This document shows, one piece after another, positions 8,561 to 16,477 of a stretch of 64,000 nt of DNA. Both the position numbers and the translations under genes were made by a program. This DNA is from an uncultured Poribacteria bacterium (GTDB lineage Bacteria > Poribacteria > WGA-4E > WGA-3G). The DNA is taken from contig OY282383.1 of assembly GCA_958295855.1 (NCBI GenBank), forward strand, positions 502,481 through 566,480. The letters run 5' to 3'. Each line of letters starts with the position of its first letter. Position 1 is the first letter of the stretch. The notes below the pieces were generated by a model. It was not told the origin of the DNA. It saw nothing but the letters and a program-made list of their open reading frames with translations, and ran no database searches.

Positions 8561-8660
8561 CGCAAGGAAAGACGAAAAACCGCAAGGAAAGACGAAAAAC
8601 CGCAAGGAAAGACGAAAAACCGCAAGGAAAGACGAAAAACCGCAAGGAATAACAAAAACT
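8561..8660 (+). repeat. Five tandem 20-bp units (CGCAAGGAAAGACGAAAAAC)
   Basis: Units start at 8561, 8581, 8601, 8621 and 8641 with an exact 20-bp period; the last unit is slightly degenerate and merges into the -35 box of the next promoter. Shorter arrays of the same unit precede the genes at 2071 (+) and 54529 (-). Confidence 0.95.
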
Positions 8661-8688
8661 TGACACAAACGCATAGATGTGCTATACT
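8660..8688 (+). promoter_or_regulatory. Sigma-70-type promoter for the haem-oxygenase-fold gene
   Basis: TTGACA (8660-8665), 17-base spacer, TATACT (8683-8688). Transcription would start near 8695, giving a leader of about 110 bases that contains a terminator-like hairpin. Confidence 0.85.
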
Positions 8689-8724
8689 AAAAGAATACAT
8701 CATCTAGGGCGTAGTTTGCAAGCC

Positions 8725-8756
8725 AAGTTGCGCGTGAAAAGCAAGCAACTTTTTTA
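8725..8756 (+). terminator. Intrinsic terminator-like hairpin in a 5' leader (possible attenuator)
   Basis: AAGTTGC (8725-8731) pairs with GCAACTT (8745-8751) and a run of T follows, all between the promoter at 8660 and the start codon at 8808. An upstream GTTTGC could pair with GCAAGC inside the 3' arm, giving a competing structure. No known riboswitch motif recognised. Confidence 0.55.
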
Positions 8757-8807
8757 TTTCTTACATGACTTGCTATTCAAAATAAAAGAAATGGAGTAAC
8801 CAATTTG

Positions 8808-9398
8808 ATGAATTTCAAGCAGGCGTTAGACAATAAAATCGCAACTCACAACTTACTCAACCACGAGTTCTACCAAGCGTGGAGTGCTGGTGAGTTGCAA
8901 GTGGAAGCACTACAGTGTTATGCACGTGAATACGGTGCCTTTATCTCAACTCTGCCCAAGGGATGGGAGACATTGGACGACCCGGAAACAGCAGAAGAAG
9001 AAACGGAACACATTGACATGTGGGCAGATTTTGCCGATGGGCTTGACACCGCAGTCTCGGAAGCGCAAATTCCGCAGGTGAAGGCACTGCTGCAAACAGC
9101 AGATGAACTCTTCTCGGAGCCGGCAACGGCGTTAGGAGCACTGTACGCATTTGAGGTACAGCAACCGGCAACGGCGCAATCGAAATTAGCAGGTTTGAAG
9201 GCGTTCTATCAACTCCCGGAAAAAGTGGAACCTTATTTTGAAACGCATTCACACAATGAGCACGAAGCAGAAAAACTACTTGAGCGAATCGGGGCATTGC
9301 CACCGGATTCCCACGACACCGTCGTGCAAGCATGTGAGCAGATGAGCCGTGCCTTGTGGAACGCGCTCACAGGAATCCACAATGCCGAATGCGCATGA
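8808..9398 (+). CDS. Haem-oxygenase-fold (TenA/CADD-like) putative di-metal enzyme
   Basis: 196 residues, all helical. EEETEHIDMWADFADGL, LYAFEVQQPATAQSKLAGLK and FETHSHNEHEAEKL resemble the TenA/PqqC/CADD superfamily; the YAFE-QxPxxxxSK stretch is closest to CADD-type proteins, which use a di-metal site in para-aminobenzoate/folate metabolism. Candidate ligands are Glu/His in EETEHID, Glu in YAFE and His/Glu in THSHNEHE. ATG 8808 is preceded by GGAG 11 bases upstream; a TTG at 8805 is an alternative. It overlaps the next gene by 17 bases. The folate role is an inference from the family. Confidence 0.82.
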   Translation: MNFKQALDNKIATHNLLNHEFYQAWSAGELQVEALQCYAREYGAFISTLPKGWETLDDPETAEEETEHIDMWADFADGLDTAVSEAQIPQVKALLQTADELFSEPATALGALYAFEVQQPATAQSKLAGLKAFYQLPEKVEPYFETHSHNEHEAEKLLERIGALPPDSHDTVVQACEQMSRALWNALTGIHNAECA

Positions 9399-9768
9399 CA
9401 CGGTGACAGCGTATTTTGACGCGCTCGTCGCGAGGGATGCTGAGACCCTCATCACGATGATGCTACCCGCTGCACACTACGTGAAAATAGGCACCGATGC
9501 GGGCGAGGTCATCGAAGGTAGCACCGGAATTGCAACGTATTACCGAAATCACGTCGAAAGCACTGAGGATTTCAGCATCACGTTTATCAGCCTTGATGTA
9601 CAAGAACGGGATGACGTGGCGTGGTTCTATACGCAACAGCTCTGGCGGCTCAAATGGCAAGGCACCCCGGAGGAATTCGTGATGCGGATGACAGGGGTCT
9701 TGGAAAAGACTGCCGAGGCGTGGAAGTTTGCGCAAATCCACGCCTCGACCGGTCTTGCCATATCTTAA
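9382..9768 (+). CDS. NTF2-like / SnoaL-like protein
   Basis: 128 residues from ATG 9382; the upstream in-frame codons lie inside the preceding gene. HDTVTAYFDALVARDAETL, then IEGSTGIATYYRNHV and a C-terminal WRLKWQGTPEEFVMRMTGVLEK pattern match the small alpha+beta cone of the NTF2/ketosteroid-isomerase superfamily. It overlaps the haem-oxygenase-fold gene by 17 bases, so the two proteins are co-translated and probably work in the same process. No catalytic residues can be assigned. Confidence 0.8.
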   Translation: MPNAHDTVTAYFDALVARDAETLITMMLPAAHYVKIGTDAGEVIEGSTGIATYYRNHVESTEDFSITFISLDVQERDDVAWFYTQQLWRLKWQGTPEEFVMRMTGVLEKTAEAWKFAQIHASTGLAIS

Positions 9769-9799
9769 AGCGGAGCGGCTTTTGCAAATTTCAGCTCTT

Positions 9800-10110
9800 T
9801 CCTTAGCCCCAGCGGGGCGACATGTGTATAGTACGCTGCGCCTCCCCTCCTCTTTAGCCCCAGCGGGGCGACATCTGCGTTACAAGCCTTGCATCAAAAA
9901 CCTCCGACGACATCTACAGTGCATCGTCAGACGTGACTACCATTCTCAATAGCCCCAGCGGGGCGACAGGTGTATAGTACCGCATGTCCCTACCCTCATC
10001 TTTAGCCCCAGCGGTGCGACATCTGCGTTAAAAGCCTTGCATCAAAAACCTCCGACGACATCTACAGTGCATCGTCAGCCCTGACTACCATTCTCAATTC
10101 TCCGCAAGGA
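9800..10110 (+). repeat. Tandemly duplicated ~149-bp repeat block (AGCCCCAGCGGGGCGACA)
   Basis: Four copies of TAGCCCCAGCGG(G/T)GCGACA occur, and the longer unit that runs from this motif through CTCCGACGACATCTACAGTG is present twice at a period of about 149 bases (9853- and 10002-). The region between the NTF2-like gene and the FGE-fold gene contains nothing else recognisable. Confidence 0.85.
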
Positions 10111-10125
10111 ATGACGAAAAATCGC

Positions 10126-10154
10126 TTGCAAAAACTGTTTATTTCTGCTATTAT
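10126..10154 (+). promoter_or_regulatory. Sigma-70-type promoter giving a likely leaderless mRNA
   Basis: TTGCAA (10126-10131), 17-base spacer, TATTAT (10149-10154). The ATG at 10162 begins eight bases after the -10 box, at the expected transcription start. Confidence 0.7.
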
Positions 10155-10161
10155 AGTACAC

Positions 10162-11061
10162 ATGGAGAGCACGAACAGCGTTACAGCAACAAATATCCTT
10201 AATATCACGCGCACCAAGGCATCTCGAATTGCACTGGTTGAAAGCGATGCCCCAGATGCCTTCCAAAAACTGCTCCGAGAGTACTGCCAATGGCACTTCG
10301 ATGATTCTCTATGCGATGCAGCCAGGTTGTTGTTAAGCACAGAACTGGGATGGGAGCAGATGCCGCAACTCACGACACCGCCAGTCGGAGAAGTTATCTC
10401 TCCGTTGGGCTACGCGCTGGCGCATGCGGATGAGGGAGTTCGGGAGGCTGCCCTGCAGGTGCTGGATGCAACCGTTCGCATCCCTGCGGGGACTGCGTTT
10501 ATCGGTGAGGAATGCGCGCCGCTGGCGGTCGACGAATTTGAGATGAGCGTCTACCCCGTGACGAACGCGCACTACCATCGGTTCATTCAGGAAGCTGGAT
10601 ATGAACCACCACAGGACTGGATAGATGGCACGTACGCCGAAAACAGGGGCGATCATCCTGTTGTCTGGGTCACCTACGAAGAGGCTGAGGCTTATGCCCG
10701 TTATGCTGGTGGGAGATTGCCGACGTTTCCAGAGTGGCAATACGCAGCGCGCGGCACCGATGATAGGCTTTTTCCGTGGGGATATGAGATTGATAAACCA
10801 CGGTGCAACACTACCGAACTCGGTGCCGAAGGTACAACCCCGGTGGGTGCCTTCAGAGACGGCGTAAGTCCTTTCGGTTGCTACGACATGATGGGCAATG
10901 TCTGGGAATGGACGAGCACTGCTTACGACGACGAAGAAAATTTCCGCGTTGCCTGTGGGGGGGCGTGGTATTACAACCACCAGTATAGCACCTGCACGAG
11001 TTACGATTTTTTTAGCACAAACTATGCCGAGTTTGTGATTGGATTCCGCATCGCGCATTGA
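10162..11061 (+). CDS. FGE-fold (sulfatase-modifying-factor-like) protein, catalytic Cys pattern not conserved
   Basis: 299 residues from ATG 10162. The first ~90 residues are helical and unrecognised; from about residue 95 the FGE-sulfatase (formylglycine-generating-enzyme) fold follows: VRIPAGTAFIGE, EFEMSVYPVTNAHYHRF, HPVVWVTYEEAEAYARYAGGRLPTFPEW and YDMMGNVWEWT, ending GFRIAH. The region that holds the catalytic cysteines in true FGE reads GGAWYYNHQYSTCTSYDFF, without the usual Cys-x4-Cys. So it is more likely a member of the large non-FGE group (sulfoxide-synthase/lectin-like or unknown). An upstream ATG at 10111 lies within a repeat and before the promoter, so I rejected it. Confidence 0.85.
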   Translation: MESTNSVTATNILNITRTKASRIALVESDAPDAFQKLLREYCQWHFDDSLCDAARLLLSTELGWEQMPQLTTPPVGEVISPLGYALAHADEGVREAALQVLDATVRIPAGTAFIGEECAPLAVDEFEMSVYPVTNAHYHRFIQEAGYEPPQDWIDGTYAENRGDHPVVWVTYEEAEAYARYAGGRLPTFPEWQYAARGTDDRLFPWGYEIDKPRCNTTELGAEGTTPVGAFRDGVSPFGCYDMMGNVWEWTSTAYDDEENFRVACGGAWYYNHQYSTCTSYDFFSTNYAEFVIGFRIAH

Positions 11062-11528
11062 TTTGCCTCCGTCACTTGCTGTAGGGGCAGGCCGCAGTGC
11101 CCACCTGATGCCAATCGTCCCTACCGCCCTACGTTGAAGATTTCGGATGCCAAGTAAACTCACAAAGGCGAAAAGACGAAAAGTTGCATCAGAAACCTCC
11201 GACGAGAGCTACAGTGCAGTGCCAGACGCGTCTTGCCAATGGTATTTGCCCCTGCTTTGCAGGGGTTTTATGCCAATGCTGAATACTCCGCAAGGAAAGA
11301 CGAAAAATTGATTTGCCTCCGTCACTTGCTGTAAGGGCAGGCCGCAGGGCTCACCTGATGCCAATCGTCCCTACCGCCCTACGTTGAAGATTTCGGATGC
11401 CAAGTAAACTCACAAAGGCGAAAAGACGAAAAGTTGCGTCAGAAACCTCCGACGAGATCTACAGTGCAGCGCCAGACGCGTCTTGCCACCTGAATACTCC
11501 GCAAGGAAAGGGGAAAAGGGGTCAACCG
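11059..11528 (+). repeat. Tandem duplication of a ~250-bp block
   Basis: The block beginning TTGATTTGCCTCCGTCACTT at 11058 is repeated from 11308. Each copy contains CGCCCTACGTTGAAGATTTC, then a family A unit and CTCCGCAAGGAAAG; copy 1 also carries palindrome B (11240-11270), which copy 2 lacks. Copy 2 ends in front of the TPR gene. Confidence 0.9.
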
Positions 11529-12122
11529 ATGAAAGACAGCAGAACCGATGCAGAACAAGCATCTGGAAAAGAGGAGAAAGCTACAAACTCTGCCCTAAAG
11601 CGTGAGGATTCGGCAGCGTCCCAAGGGCGGGCGGGGAAAGAGGCATTACAAAAGGAATTTATCCAGCGCGGGCGCGTCGATATCCACACCCATCAAACCG
11701 CCGAGAAGCACTTAAATCAGGGCGCGGTGGCTTTAAACGCTCGGGACTACGGTAAAGCGATCGAAGCATTTCAGCAGGTAATTCAATACAACCGTGAATC
11801 GGCGGAGGCGCACTTCCATCTTGGCTTAGCACATTTTATGCTAGGTGAGTATGAAAAGGCGATAGATGCCTACAAAATGGCGATTGCGTGCGAGCCGAGC
11901 GAAGCGACAGCGCATCTCAACCTTGCTGCAACCTATCGCTTGCTCAAACGCTACGATGAGGCAATTGATGTTTACAAGCGCGCAATCCGTTTCATCCCCA
12001 ATCACCCGGAGTTGCATTCTGAGCTCGGCGCAGTTTACACATTTCAAGGCAAACGGCGCGAGGCAGTCACCGCATACAAAGCGGCGATGCGACTCAAGTT
12101 GAAGATTTCGGATGCTAAGTAA
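11529..12122 (+). CDS. TPR-repeat protein
   Basis: 197 residues from ATG 11529, which follows AAGGGG at good spacing; codons upstream are translated repeat. The first ~60 residues are charged and low-complexity (KEEKATNSALKRED). From about residue 62 three to four TPR units follow, e.g. NARDYGKAIEAFQQVIQYN, GEYEKAIDAYKMAIACEP and KRYDEAIDVYKRAIRFIP. No signal peptide. The last residues (LKISDAK and stop) are encoded by the start of another copy of the downstream repeat, so the C-terminus is repeat-derived. TPR proteins mediate protein contacts; no partner can be named. Confidence 0.85.
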   Translation: MKDSRTDAEQASGKEEKATNSALKREDSAASQGRAGKEALQKEFIQRGRVDIHTHQTAEKHLNQGAVALNARDYGKAIEAFQQVIQYNRESAEAHFHLGLAHFMLGEYEKAIDAYKMAIACEPSEATAHLNLAATYRLLKRYDEAIDVYKRAIRFIPNHPELHSELGAVYTFQGKRREAVTAYKAAMRLKLKISDAK

Positions 12123-12421
12123 ACTCACAAAGGCGAAAAGACGAAAAGTTGCATCAGAAACCTCCGACGACATCTACAGTGCAGCGCCAGATGCCTCTTG
12201 CCAATGGTATTTGCCCCTGCTTTGCAGGGGTTTTATGCCAATGCTGAATACTCCGCAAGGAAAGACGAAAATCTCATGTGGGCTTATTAGTTGCATCAGA
12301 AACCTCCGACGAGATCTACAGTGCAGTGCCAGATGCCTCTTGCCAATGGTATTTGCCCCTGCTTTGCAGGGGTTTTATGCCAATGCTGAATACTCCGCAA
12401 GGAAAGACGGAGAATCGAAAA
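12090..12421 (+). repeat. Repeat block between TPR gene and ECF sigma gene
   Basis: Two further copies of the GAAGATTTCGGATGC / CCTCCGACGA(C/G)ATCTACAGTG / palindrome B / ACTCCGCAAGGAAAGACG block. The last unit precedes the ECF sigma start, where GGAGAATCGAAAA supplies the ribosome-binding site. Confidence 0.85.
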
Positions 12422-13021
12422 ATGTTTGTTTCAGACGAAGATTTGATGATGAAATGCCGTAAGGGAGATATGAGTGCGTTTGAGTTGTTAGTGCGGCGAT
12501 ATCAACACCCGCTGATTAACTACATTCACCGTTCGATCAACGATTATCACCGAGCGGAAGACCTCTCCCAAGAAACGTTCCTCCGAGTCTTCAAAAATGC
12601 GAGCCGTTATGAACCGACAGCATCGTTCAAAAGCTGGCTTTACACTATCGCTACCAATTTGTGCCGAAACGAGGTGCGGAACCGAGCGAGGCGGAATACC
12701 TGCTCCTTTGAAGACCTGGTAGAAGAAAACGAGGATATATACCACACAGACATCATGCGGGATACGCGCTATATGCCGGATGTCATCTTAGAGAAAAAGG
12801 AACAAAGACAGATTATCCAGAAGGCACTCGCACAGTTACCAGAGAATCAACGTTTGGCACTAACGCTCGTCACATATCAAGACCTGCGTTACAAAGAGGT
12901 GGCCGACATTCTGAACTGCTCGGTCGGTGCTGTGAAAGCGTTGATTCACCGGGCACGTCAAAAAATGAAAAAACTGCTCATCAAAGCCGGAGTGAGGGGG
13001 AGTGTCAATGCAAAAATATAA
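12422..13021 (+). CDS. ECF-type RNA polymerase sigma factor
   Basis: 199 residues. Region 2 is recognisable (FELLVRRYQHPLINYI, RAEDLSQETFLRVFKNA, FKSWLYTIATNLCRNEVR) and region 4 ends the protein (LPENQRLALTLVTYQDLRYK, then EVADILNCSVGAVKALIHRA). The length and lack of region 3 are typical of ECF sigma factors. ATG 12422 follows GGAG nine bases upstream. The stop codon overlaps the following anti-sigma gene by 14 bases, the usual arrangement of a sigma/anti-sigma pair. Confidence 0.95.
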   Translation: MFVSDEDLMMKCRKGDMSAFELLVRRYQHPLINYIHRSINDYHRAEDLSQETFLRVFKNASRYEPTASFKSWLYTIATNLCRNEVRNRARRNTCSFEDLVEENEDIYHTDIMRDTRYMPDVILEKKEQRQIIQKALAQLPENQRLALTLVTYQDLRYKEVADILNCSVGAVKALIHRARQKMKKLLIKAGVRGSVNAKI

Positions 13022-13610
13022 ACAGATAGAAGTTCGATCAAATTCGGAAATCGCCCCTACCCAAGGGCGGGGGGAAAAATGTAGGACAAAGTTTGCAAGC
13101 GAATATGAAATGTCAGCCTACATTGACCGGGAATTGCCGGCGTGGAAACGCCATCTTCTCCGGCGGCACATCAGAAGTTGCCCAGGTTGTGCTGCGCACA
13201 TTGCCCAACTGCAACACACCGACAAGTTTCTCCGTCAAGTCGCGCCGGTCAAAGCCTCTGATGACTTCTTAACCGGCGTGATGACACAGGTATCGGGGAT
13301 AAACCAGCATCAGCGGCAGCACAGAGCACCGCTCCACCGAATCATGCGGTTTATTGAAGCGTCTCTGGTGTGGGTGAAACGTAACATCCAAACGTACAGC
13401 CCAGTGAAAGCTGGCACCAGGCAGGCAAGACTCATTTATACATTCTCGCTGACACTCGGCATCTTCACTATGGTGGGCGTGACACTTTATGCGCCCCCCG
13501 GAGATAAAACGTATGAACAACCTGTCCAAAGTTTTACGTCCGAAAAACTAATTTCCTTTGAGGTAATTCCGCTCGAGCAGCCCAAACGTTCACTCAAAAC
13601 CGTTGATTAG
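13008..13610 (+). CDS. Zinc-finger (zf-HC2) transmembrane anti-sigma factor
   Basis: 200 residues from ATG 13008, six bases after GGGGGAG. A zf-HC2 motif lies near residues 40-60 (AYIDRELPAWKRHLLRRHIR then SCPGCAAH, giving His-x3-Cys-x2-Cys). One membrane helix follows at about 140-160 (YTFSLTLGIFTMVGVTLYAP), so a cytoplasmic sigma-binding part and a periplasmic tail are predicted. It should hold the ECF sigma factor of the overlapping upstream gene inactive at the membrane. Residues ~14-24 (IAPTQGRGEK) match a repeat-like CCCCTACCCAAGGGCGGGG stretch. Confidence 0.92.
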   Translation: MQKYKQIEVRSNSEIAPTQGRGEKCRTKFASEYEMSAYIDRELPAWKRHLLRRHIRSCPGCAAHIAQLQHTDKFLRQVAPVKASDDFLTGVMTQVSGINQHQRQHRAPLHRIMRFIEASLVWVKRNIQTYSPVKAGTRQARLIYTFSLTLGIFTMVGVTLYAPPGDKTYEQPVQSFTSEKLISFEVIPLEQPKRSLKTVD

Positions 13611-13620
13611 AGGTTTCATC

Positions 13621-15528
13621 ATGAAACGCCAGTTAGATCAAAAATCCATCTCCTCCTTCGGTAAGACAGCTCAGGGATTTGACAACCGCTCGCGTCTCAC
13701 GGACGGGTTTTCAACCCCGACTTCGTTAAGGCAATGCACCCCGCAAAGCGGGGCAGATACCCTAACCCGTAAGGCGTTGTTCATCTCCCTGATATTTCAT
13801 CTATTCTTTTTCATGATGACGTTCTACTTCGTGATGCGCAATCAGCCGATTCCATCGGTGAAAGCTAGCCTAGAGGCAGAACTCATCTCAGTGGCGAAGG
13901 TGTCTCAACTGAAACCACCGCCGAAAACGGTCGCGCCTCGCCTGCGTGTCCTCGCGCATAAACCTACGAACCCAGTCAGTACAAAAATGGAATCTCCTCT
14001 ACCTATAGCGGCTGCCGAAGTATATGAAAGCCATATCCGTCCGATGCACACTGTGGCTATTAACACACCGCAACCCGTGTCAGAGGAGACCTTAACAGCA
14101 CCGGAGCTGTCAAAAAAAAGCAAGGGAGACATCAGCACCGCTGCCCGCACGCTTCGGGACATCGAACAGGGTTTGACGAAGACCGGAGCCGCAAGCGCAG
14201 CAGGGAGCAGCACCTTCGGAGCAAAACGCTTGGGGCCGCCGGGTATGCAACGGACTCCGCGAACTTCCACGATTAAAATCACAGAATTTAAAGATGATAT
14301 ATCCGCAGCGCAGCTCGCAGATATCCGGGAAAAGCGGAAAGGACTGCCCCAGATTCCGTTTCGCCAACTTATGAAAGGGCTGGCCGAGGATATTGTGGAA
14401 ACGAGTGAAGGCGGGCCGATTGATGTTGTCTTTGTGATTGATGCCAGCGGTAGTATGGGGGATAACATTAACGCCGTGGCCGAACATTTGACAGAGATGA
14501 TAGACGTATACAAAGCCGCCAAAATTGATTACGCGCTCGGTTTGACACAATTTTGGACGCGTGAGCGCCGAAACGTTATTAAAGTCCTCCAATTGACGAA
14601 AAGTCTCGCTGAGTACAAACGCACCATCCAAGCGATAACCACACATCATGACGAACACGCGCTGGATGCTATCGTGCACACTGTCAGAGAGATGCGATTT
14701 CGCCCCACATCCAAAAAACATTTTATTCTTGTCACCGACGAACCCTTCACAAGCGTAGCGGGACTAGAGGTGAAAGATGCTATTGCACACTGCCTAGAAT
14801 TCGGCATCTATGTGAACGTCCTCGGCCTGCCGGACAATGAACATCAGGCACTCGCAGCGGAAACAGGCGGCAAGTGGCACATTATACCTGAAAACAGACC
14901 GGCACCGCAGATAGCACAGCGATACAACACCGCTAAAAGCCCGCGTGCCAAGATCCAGACGCTGCGCAAGGCACAATGGGAAAACGTCAGAAAAATCGGC
15001 AACACCCTGCTGCAACATAGCACGAAGACACAGATTGATATTATCCTATTCATTGACGGTAGCAAGAGTATGGAGGATAAACTGCCACATTTTTTGAAGC
15101 AGCTCGACATGCTGGCGCGGGATTTGGATAACGCCCTTGTAGACTATCAACTCGGCGTGGTGCGCTTCCGGGCGCGAGCCGGTGTAAACATGGTGACTGT
15201 TTTCCATCCGCCCCAAACGCTTGATCAGATTCGGAAAATCGCTGAACTGCCGTGCCAAGAGAATGAAATGCTGTTAGACGCTGTGGCGGAAGGGCTACGG
15301 CGGATTAAACTTCGCCCGAATGCACAACCCCATCTCATCCTGATTACAGATGAACCCGCCGCGGGCGAGCACTCAGCACTCGCGATTATCCAACTCCTAC
15401 AACAAAGGCAGGCTTTTGTCAGCGTTATCGGCACCTACGACGATTTCCAACAGCAGGTCGCGATGAAAACAGGCGGGATGTGGGTGCCAATTCCAGAAGG
15501 GCATACGAAGAATAACCCGTACTGGTAA
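13621..15528 (+). CDS. Membrane-anchored protein with two von Willebrand A domains
   Basis: 635 residues from ATG 13621 (AGAGG eight bases upstream). Near residues 53-75 is one membrane helix (LFISLIFHLFFFMMTFYFVM), giving a TonB-like N-in topology. A proline-rich linker follows, then vWA domain 1 from about 270 with MIDAS VFVIDASGSMGDN and domain 2 from about 475 with LFIDGSKSMEDK; each ends in an ILVTDEP/ILITDEP strand. It begins ten bases after the anti-sigma stop, so it is the third gene of the sigma operon and probably part of its output or signal input. Residues ~37-47 (QCTPQSGADTL) come from palindrome B at 13730-13761. Confidence 0.9.
   Translation: MKRQLDQKSISSFGKTAQGFDNRSRLTDGFSTPTSLRQCTPQSGADTLTRKALFISLIFHLFFFMMTFYFVMRNQPIPSVKASLEAELISVAKVSQLKPPPKTVAPRLRVLAHKPTNPVSTKMESPLPIAAAEVYESHIRPMHTVAINTPQPVSEETLTAPELSKKSKGDISTAARTLRDIEQGLTKTGAASAAGSSTFGAKRLGPPGMQRTPRTSTIKITEFKDDISAAQLADIREKRKGLPQIPFRQLMKGLAEDIVETSEGGPIDVVFVIDASGSMGDNINAVAEHLTEMIDVYKAAKIDYALGLTQFWTRERRNVIKVLQLTKSLAEYKRTIQAITTHHDEHALDAIVHTVREMRFRPTSKKHFILVTDEPFTSVAGLEVKDAIAHCLEFGIYVNVLGLPDNEHQALAAETGGKWHIIPENRPAPQIAQRYNTAKSPRAKIQTLRKAQWENVRKIGNTLLQHSTKTQIDIILFIDGSKSMEDKLPHFLKQLDMLARDLDNALVDYQLGVVRFRARAGVNMVTVFHPPQTLDQIRKIAELPCQENEMLLDAVAEGLRRIKLRPNAQPHLILITDEPAAGEHSALAIIQLLQQRQAFVSVIGTYDDFQQQVAMKTGGMWVPIPEGHTKNNPYW
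13730..13761 (+). repeat. Palindromic repeat B inside the vWA gene
   Basis: GGCAATGCACCCCGCAAAGC followed by GGGGCAGATACC is a copy of palindrome B, here translated in the N-terminal cytoplasmic segment before the membrane helix. Confidence 0.85.
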
Positions 15529-15589
15529 CCTATTGTTTTGTCCATCTCAAAATTAGCATCGCGATTCGGAGATAGCTCCTACAGATGTA

Positions 15590-15690
15590 AAGCGTTGCGT
15601 CAGAGCCCTCCGACGAGATCTATAGTGCGTTGTGAGATCTATAGTGCATTCTGCATTCTCCGCAAGGAAAGACGAAAAGTTGAAAGGAGA
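15590..15690 (+). repeat. Family A unit upstream of purN
   Basis: AGCGTTGCGTCAGAGCCCTC, CGACGAGATCTATAGTGC and CTCCGCAAGGAAAGACGAAA appear in order, as in the other family A copies; the purN SD (AAAGGAGAGAG) is separate from it. Confidence 0.85.
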
Positions 15691-15693
15691 GAG

Positions 15694-16296
15694 ATGAAAA
15701 TTGCAGTGCTTGTTTCAGGGAGCGGGACGAATCTGCAAACCCTGATTAACCGGTTACATGAAGACAAAACCAGCGGCATCGACATCGCTGTCGTGATTAG
15801 CGACCGGCGGAAGGCTTACGCGCTCACACGCGCAAAGCGCGCAGGCATACCGACGCAGGTCATCAGAACACAAGACTTTGAGAATCGCATCAAATTTGAT
15901 GCGGAAATTTCCAAGCACATCGAGCGATATGCCGCGGAACTGGTTGTTCTCGCGGGCTTTATGAAGCTGTTTCAACCACCGTTTGTCCGCAAATATCGCA
16001 ATCGGATTCTTAACGTTCACCCTACCCTGCTGCCAGCATTCCCAGGCGCACATCCTGTCGCGGATACATTACGCTATGGCGTTAAAGTGACAGGTGTCAC
16101 GGTTCACTTCGTTGATGAGGACATAGATTCAGGGCCTATTATCGCGCAGACAGCTGTCCCCGTTCTGGATACGGACGATGAAGAGCGTCTACACGCCCGA
16201 ATTCAGATTGAAGAACATAAACTCTATCCACAAGTTATTAAGTGGTACGCGCAAGGCAAGCTAAAAATTGAGGGGCGAAAAGTTATCGTAAAGTAG
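15694..16296 (+). CDS. purN: Phosphoribosylglycinamide formyltransferase
   Basis: 200 residues, the normal length. It transfers a formyl group from 10-formyltetrahydrofolate to GAR in purine synthesis. The signatures MKIAVLVSGSGTNLQTLI, LNVHPTLLPAFPGAHP (with the catalytic Asn and His) and VDEDIDSGPIIAQTAVPV (with the catalytic Asp) are all present. ATG 15694 is preceded by AAAGGAGAG. The gene stands alone between repeat blocks; purA is far away at 60992-62272. Confidence 0.97.
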   Translation: MKIAVLVSGSGTNLQTLINRLHEDKTSGIDIAVVISDRRKAYALTRAKRAGIPTQVIRTQDFENRIKFDAEISKHIERYAAELVVLAGFMKLFQPPFVRKYRNRILNVHPTLLPAFPGAHPVADTLRYGVKVTGVTVHFVDEDIDSGPIIAQTAVPVLDTDDEERLHARIQIEEHKLYPQVIKWYAQGKLKIEGRKVIVK

Positions 16297-16369
16297 CAGG
16301 CACAGAGTGGGAGGGGTTTCATCAATCGGGTTTCTGTTATGTTTGTGTGGTGTTTTGTGTGAATTAAGT

Positions 16370-16470
16370 GTTAAAAGCGTTGCGTCAGAGCCCTCCGACG
16401 AGAGCTACAGTGCAATGCAAGAATCCCAATGCCATGCCTTTTCTCCGCAAGGTATGACGAAAAGGAATGT
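16370..16470 (+). repeat. Family A unit upstream of the TIM-barrel gene
   Basis: AAGCGTTGCGTCAGAGCCCT, CGACGAGAGCTACAGTGC and TCTCCGCAAGGTATGACGAA occur in order directly before the start codon at 16478. Confidence 0.85.
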
Positions 16471-16477
16471 CAAAAAC

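Noticed and set aside
8561..8660. Tandem 20-bp array resembling a CRISPR
   Set aside because: Units are contiguous without spacers and the same unit is scattered singly across the window; no cas genes.
8463..8663. Plus-strand frame rich in KNRKERRK-type repeats
   Set aside because: Consists only of translated repeat units.
10111..10161. Upstream ATG for the FGE-fold gene
   Set aside because: It lies inside a repeat unit and overlaps the promoter.
16307..16477. Longer start for the TIM-barrel gene
   Set aside because: The extra residues are a translated family A repeat; the ATG at 16478 has an SD and begins the barrel strand.
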